A stretch of 64,000 nt of DNA from Papaver somniferum (lineage: Eukaryota; Streptophyta; Magnoliopsida; Ranunculales; Papaveraceae). The position numbers and the translations under genes were made by a program. The stretch is taken from NCBI RefSeq assembly GCF_003573695.1, contig NC_039358.1, positions 152,882,920 through 152,946,919 on the forward strand, read 5' to 3'. The notes beneath the pieces are model-generated. The model was not told where the DNA came from. It did not search any database and worked only from the letters and a program-made list of their open reading frames with translations. Below are positions 59,166-64,000 of the stretch, piece by piece (within the stretch, counting starts at the first letter, position 1; every line of letters begins with the position of its first letter).

Positions 59166-60586
59166 ATACTCTTACTTCTCGTGGAATTTCACAAATACCT
59201 ATAAATAATCAAATCTTTTATTTATTTTAATATCGGATTTACGCTTTCACATTGTTTATGGTGGATTTTTGATGAAAGTTATATTCATAAAATCACATCG
59301 GAAATCATGCATTTCTGATCAATACCGGACTCATAAATAATTCATGTCTTCACCTTTCGCAAAAGAAGTAAATTGCAGTTTTGAAATCTCATGAAAGTTA
59401 TTATATATGTCGGCAAGCTTTTAATGTTCCATATATTTCATGATTAAGCTGAGAGTCTCAGCGTCTCTTTTGAATTCGAAATTCATTTATGTTGTCTAGC
59501 AAAGATAAATATTCATAAAGAACATGATGTTGATCACATCATAGAGCGACTAATTAATTATTTTTAGTTGTAGTATTCATCAGTTAAATTCCTAGCAAAA
59601 ATACACTAATTAAACCCTAATGTTCACTTACTCAGGATTCATGGCTTTTCTCAACTGGATTCCATGGAGCAGCAATAGATATTTATTTTTCTGGCATATG
59701 GGACACCCTCGAGTAAGCCTCGGGTGAAAGGCACAGGTGTATTTAGAAATAATGCTCAAAGGAGTATCCAAAAACATAGAAGAATAAGGATATGGAAGTT
59801 TGATCAAAGAAGAAAAAGGAAGAGAGAGAAAATATTAATAAAATAATAAAACATAAGAAACTGCGGGGTGAGTCTATGTGCCTGGACGGCTATCCTTGCA
59901 CCGGTTTTGACTGGTCCCAACTCCTTTTTTCTTAGTATCTTGTTGTATTTATTATTTAGGGTTTTCTCTTTCAAGTACTTCATCTTTCGATCAAAACTCT
60001 TAGTTTTCATATCTTTCCAAATCTTGCTCCATGGACCATATGGTTAGCAAAACAAGTGGTCGTACAACCATTATGTCTTTCTACCATAAAAATATTAAAA
60101 TAATATTTTTTAATATTTTTAATAGTTGGTATTTCAACCAAGATTAAGAGTTTCAGTCAAACTCAAATTCTCCATAAAAGGATAAAATAATGCTCGATGG
60201 ACCATCAGAAAATACCAAAATTCTCAGGACTGCAATTTAATGGGGTGGCCACCAAGGATGATTAATTGATTAATGAACTAATTAATCAAAAATAATTCAT
60301 ATTTGGTTCAAACTCTCTCCAGCAACTAGGAAGATGATCCATTCACCGTCAGATGGTCCCACAGACACCAAGGTCCGGTTCCACACCCCTTGGTCGGTAC
60401 CTCCTCTCCATAATTAGGTTTTACTGCCTAATGCTCAGTCAAGTACTATTTTAATAATGATTAAACAACAATTAATCTTCCTTTCACTAATTGCTCTGCA
60501 AAGGACTTTGGTGAATGCTCAATCGAACACCTAGACACTACATGTTCGGTCCATCACCTCATGTAGTCGGGTCCCTCTATGATGGG
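59166..60586. other. Intergenic region, nothing recognised
   Basis: No coding domain, tRNA or clear element ends were found. It is moderately AT-rich and ends at the LTR boundary TGTCGGAGCC. Confidence 0.45.
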
Positions 60587-62122
60587 TGTCGGAGCCTCAA
60601 CAAATTAATAATCTTAATTCTACACAATTAACTGATAATATAATGGAAGTAAGGATCGTTCCCACGAAGAGCAGTGAGTTTTAGTTGTCAAAGTGTCACA
60701 AAGGGGGGTTTTGTTTTGGATTATAAACGAAATAAATAATCAAAGTAAATAAAATTATATCGTAATCAATAGAGAGAGATATGATCGAGGAATCCTTCTT
60801 CGTATATAAACCGTCAATGAGTTAACATATTCATCTATTCGTCATTAATCATAGATTATCACTAACCGTAGAAAAGCAGCTAGAGCAGTGTTATTCCTTA
60901 AAGTCCTTTGGTCACTGAGTATCGAAGCCCTCGAATACCAGATTCTATTTGTCCAAACCACCAAGTAGTAGCGCACTCAAGGTGTAGCTTGTCAAATGCT
61001 TTATGTTTCGTGACTTAGGTTAATCCTAGTAGTTAGACTCTTAGCGCAAGGTCCACTTTCTAGTGTTGTTTCTACACGTGATTGCTCCACAGAATCCCTC
61101 TGCAAGGTTTCACGTTTCTACTTATGTAGGGGTTATTCAACAATTACACGGATATCCTAACCCTTTACTAGCTTTAGATTAATCAATAAACTGGTTTAGT
61201 TGGCCACCTAGAACAATCAATCAATCATAATATTTATTCATAGTAGAAACAAATGACAATCATATGAAGAAATAAAAATAGATTCATATATTAAATCAAA
61301 TCAAGTTTACAACTTAGAATTCATCCTCAATCAATATGTGTTTAGCTACTCATGGATGTAGAAGCATCCATGATATACATATGAGAAAAGTAAGAGATAA
61401 CTTTACGATTGATAATCGCTTCGTGTGATGTTTATTCTCTCCAAACCCAAAAAATTTCGTAACCTTGTGATATGATCTGATTTCACATAATCTAATACCC
61501 TTTTATTGCTTGGCCTTCACGTATTTAGTCAGGTTTAAGAACCCGACCCAAAAATATGACCTAACGACTCCAAACGTGCCCTTAGGCTTTCCAAAGTATA
61601 AATACACGTTTCCTACTACCTAAGTTCGTGAACCCAGTCCGCAAACTTCAAAATCCAGCAGAAATTTTCGGAATTAAGTCTGCGAACCCGGTATGCGAAC
61701 CCAGTTCGCGGACTGCACGATCTTCGGTATTCGATAAAAAATGTTTTGGCCACAACTTCTTCATCCGAACTCGGAATGACCTCATTCTTTTTGAATTCTT
61801 TTTATCTTTCAATTCTCTTCAAGATGGTGATGAGAAATACTTGGTTTGAATGAGTTAAGATCGGTTTTTGGCCCTTCTCTTGATTTTGAGCGTTTTGCTC
61901 CCTTTCGTCGTTTTTCTTCCACTTCTCTTGGACTTGGGGACTTGGATACTTGGAATACTTCTCTTCCTAGATATTTTCAGAACTTTGTAGCTCATTTTTG
62001 GATGATTAACCTATTGGAGGCAAATAAGAGAAAACAAGAGTAATAATACGAAAATATGCAAGAATAATAGCTTAAATAAGTATGGAATGGACACTAAAAT
62101 CATATGAATTATGCACTTATCA
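60587..62122 (-). repeat. 3' LTR of a third LTR retrotransposon
   Basis: On the minus strand it starts TGATAAGTGCATAATTC and ends TGAGGCTCCGACA, so TG..CA termini. It is preceded in element sense by a purine tract. Length is 1,536 bp. The 5' LTR lies beyond the window. It contains a GCGGACT/CCAGCAGAAATT module at about 61620-61725. Confidence 0.75.
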
Positions 62123-62138
62123 AATTCCCCCACACTTA
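62123..62138 (-). other. Polypurine tract of the third LTR element
   Basis: Minus-strand TAAGTGTGGGGGAATT lies directly before the LTR start TGATAAGTG. Confidence 0.75.
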
Positions 62139-64000
62139 GATTTTGCTAGTCCTCGAGCAAACTAAATAAAACTAATCATAAATACAACAACTCCATGTCG
62201 TGAGGATACGGTTACTCTTAGCATGAATAACAGGCCTTTAAACCCCTAGGTGTTCCTAGTGGACGAGTTATAGTCTCATGAGGGCTCACAAGAGGTATTC
62301 CCACAAAACCTACTCCAATTTCTCGCCTTGGAATAACCACTAAGGATAGACACAAAGCAAAAAGCCAAATAATTAGCTTGCATAAGTTCTTTAGCTCCAT
62401 ACATTCCAATCATCACACATAAGTAATTACTTACGTGTGCCATTCAACCTGATTGCAAAACTCCACTAAAATAGTCATTGTACTAGTTGCAACGTTTGCT
62501 ACAATACTCGCATACTGAAATCACATGGATAAATAAGAGAATGGAAATAGAAAAGTGAAGTGTTCAAATGTTGACTTAAGTGAAAGATGTTACCCACAAT
62601 ACTTGTATGAATGTCGTCAAAGGATATACATATTTATAGCGCACTAGTTGAGAGAAGCACCCATTTAACTCGACCACATGATTAGATACTCTAAGCGCAT
62701 GTTCCTTTTCAGCAAGTATGTGATAGTTTCCTTGGATCCTGCGTTCCATGCTTGTTTAGGCGACGAAAACAGGGACAACGTTTCACACATACTGCTATCA
62801 AAGTGTCAAGAACCTCATCAATAGTCTTTTTGACTTGCTATATAATGATGATATGGTTTTTGTTTTCATTGACTGATTATCCGCGATTCCGGACCTATCA
62901 TTTATTAGTGTCGAAAAAAGAAGAGGAGCCTTATAAATAAATTTTCTTTTCTTTTCTTTTCTTTTTCTATATTTTTTTTTTCTTTTTTTCGTCTCACTCT
63001 TTACTCTTTACGAGTGTAAGACAAATGTCTTATGGGGCTTTTATATAAACTCAACAAATGATCACCTTGCTACAACATCCACGGCAGTATCAGGATCCCA
63101 CCAAATCACTTTAGAGAAACATAAAACTGCAAAAATAAAAAGAAAGTGATTCAGTAATGATTAATTGCGAGGATGAATCTTTCAAACGACTATCATAGCT
63201 TAGTTTTGCATTCAATTATGAACGTATATATAATTAAGGATTGTGGAATGATAAAGTGGAACTCAATCTATAGTCGTAAGAACCGTTTCAACCTTAAAAA
63301 GGTTTAGAGTGTTATCCTAAATAGTTCATAATTAACTCCAAAAAAATGAAGTCTCAAGAATGAAAGAAATCAAAGAGTATTATTATTATTATGTGTATAT
63401 GCAAATAGTAGATACTAAATGCTTCCCCACACTTAAACTCAACATTGTCCTCAATGTTCAAAACCGAAAATTCTGATTTCTGACATAACAACCCTGAAAA
63501 CTCAAAAAATGTACCAATGCGTCGGGAACTAGGAAAAACATCCTAAACGGAAGTTGTTCACCTATGTCTTTTATATAACGTGTCAAAAGGGAACAATGTT
63601 TCGATAAACGGTCTGACTTTTATAGCCTCCGGACTGACTGACATGCAATCTGAAAAAGTTCTGGAAAAATTATGAAACTCAAATGTCCAGGACAATAGGT
63701 CAAACTTAACAGACTCCGAATTCAGATTTTCTTTTTGGAAAAGAAAGGTATGTATGTTCTTTTTAAAATTTGGGGTCAACCACTCAAATCGGACTCCGTA
63801 TGAAGTCTCGAGAGCTATTTCCGTAACAAGTGCGCAGTCATAATTTTCTGACGAGAATTCGTCAAAACTTTCATTATAGATATAGGACTTGTAAAATCTA
63901 AGATGAGAATGCAAAATATGATATGCACAACTAATAAAATTAAAAACAAAAGGGATAGACATACAAAACCGATGGGTTGCCTCCCATTTAGCGCTTAGTT
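62139..64000 (-). mobile_element. Interior of the third LTR retrotransposon (partial)
   Basis: This non-coding 3' interior runs to the window edge. It includes a pyrimidine-rich tract (62941-62992) and phrases typical of plant Gypsy 3' regions: CCCCACACTTAAACT near 63424, and GGGTTGCCTCCCATTTAGCG at the very end. No pol domain is visible within the window. An Athila/Tat affiliation is inference. Confidence 0.55.
62941..62992. repeat. TTTTC-rich low-complexity tract
   Basis: A run of TTTTC units followed by T-rich sequence, on the plus strand. Confidence 0.85.

Noticed and set aside
63558..63962. 134-residue minus-strand ORF near the window edge
   Set aside because: No domain was recognised and the composition fits a chance frame in a retrotransposon interior.
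1..64000. CRISPR array, bacterial operon or riboswitch
   Set aside because: The window is plant nuclear DNA. The regular arrays are minisatellites without the constant-repeat, unique-spacer pattern.

Overview
This is a plant nuclear DNA window, most likely from a eudicot. It has spliced multi-exon genes with GT-AG introns, Stowaway and Tourist MITEs, a plant L1 LINE, a hAT transposon and nested LTR retrotransposons. I cannot name the species from sequence alone.

Layout: 1-64 holds the acidic C-terminal tail of an unrecognised plus-strand gene. Two Stowaway MITEs follow (567-827 and 937-1195). A two-exon small heat shock protein gene lies on the minus strand (2096-2606). A decayed plus-strand L1 LINE fills about 3403-8341, just after a tRNA-Glu-like sequence that lacks its anticodon arm. 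The largest gene is a 14-exon minus-strand gene for the ribosome-biogenesis protein URB1/Npa1 (20949 down to 9024). All its exon phases close and give 2,684 residues. Upstream, 21834-23470 is a broken copy of a conserved plant gene of unknown function, with a premature stop, a frameshift and damaged splice sites.

From about 28.3 to 50.9 kb the DNA is nested mobile elements. A degenerate hAT transposase (28340-32215) is interrupted by a Tourist-like MITE with TAA duplications and by a 1,194-bp insertion with 8-bp duplications. Next comes a minus-strand Ty3/Gypsy-like non-autonomous element (32904-50907). Its LTRs are unequal, 2.0 and 2.9 kb, because they carry different numbers of internal tandem repeats. 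It carries a decayed plant mobile domain (PMD) gene in antisense. A second minus-strand LTR element (35615-43997; TTTGT duplication, initiator-Met primer site, polypurine tract) is inserted inside it. That element has no recognisable gag or pol, but it has two sense ORFs of unknown function.

The right part holds a minus-strand RBP45/47-type RNA-binding protein gene (52787-56406), a second, separate PMD pseudogene (about 57780-59165, plus), and the 3' LTR plus part of the interior of a third minus-strand LTR element (60587 to the window edge).

The functional genes are ordinary housekeeping or stress genes: a small HSP, 60S subunit assembly and mRNA binding. They are not a cluster. The most unusual content is in the mobile elements: antisense PMD cargo, ORFs of unknown origin in a LARD-like element, repeat-expanded LTRs, and a sequence module shared between different LTR families.
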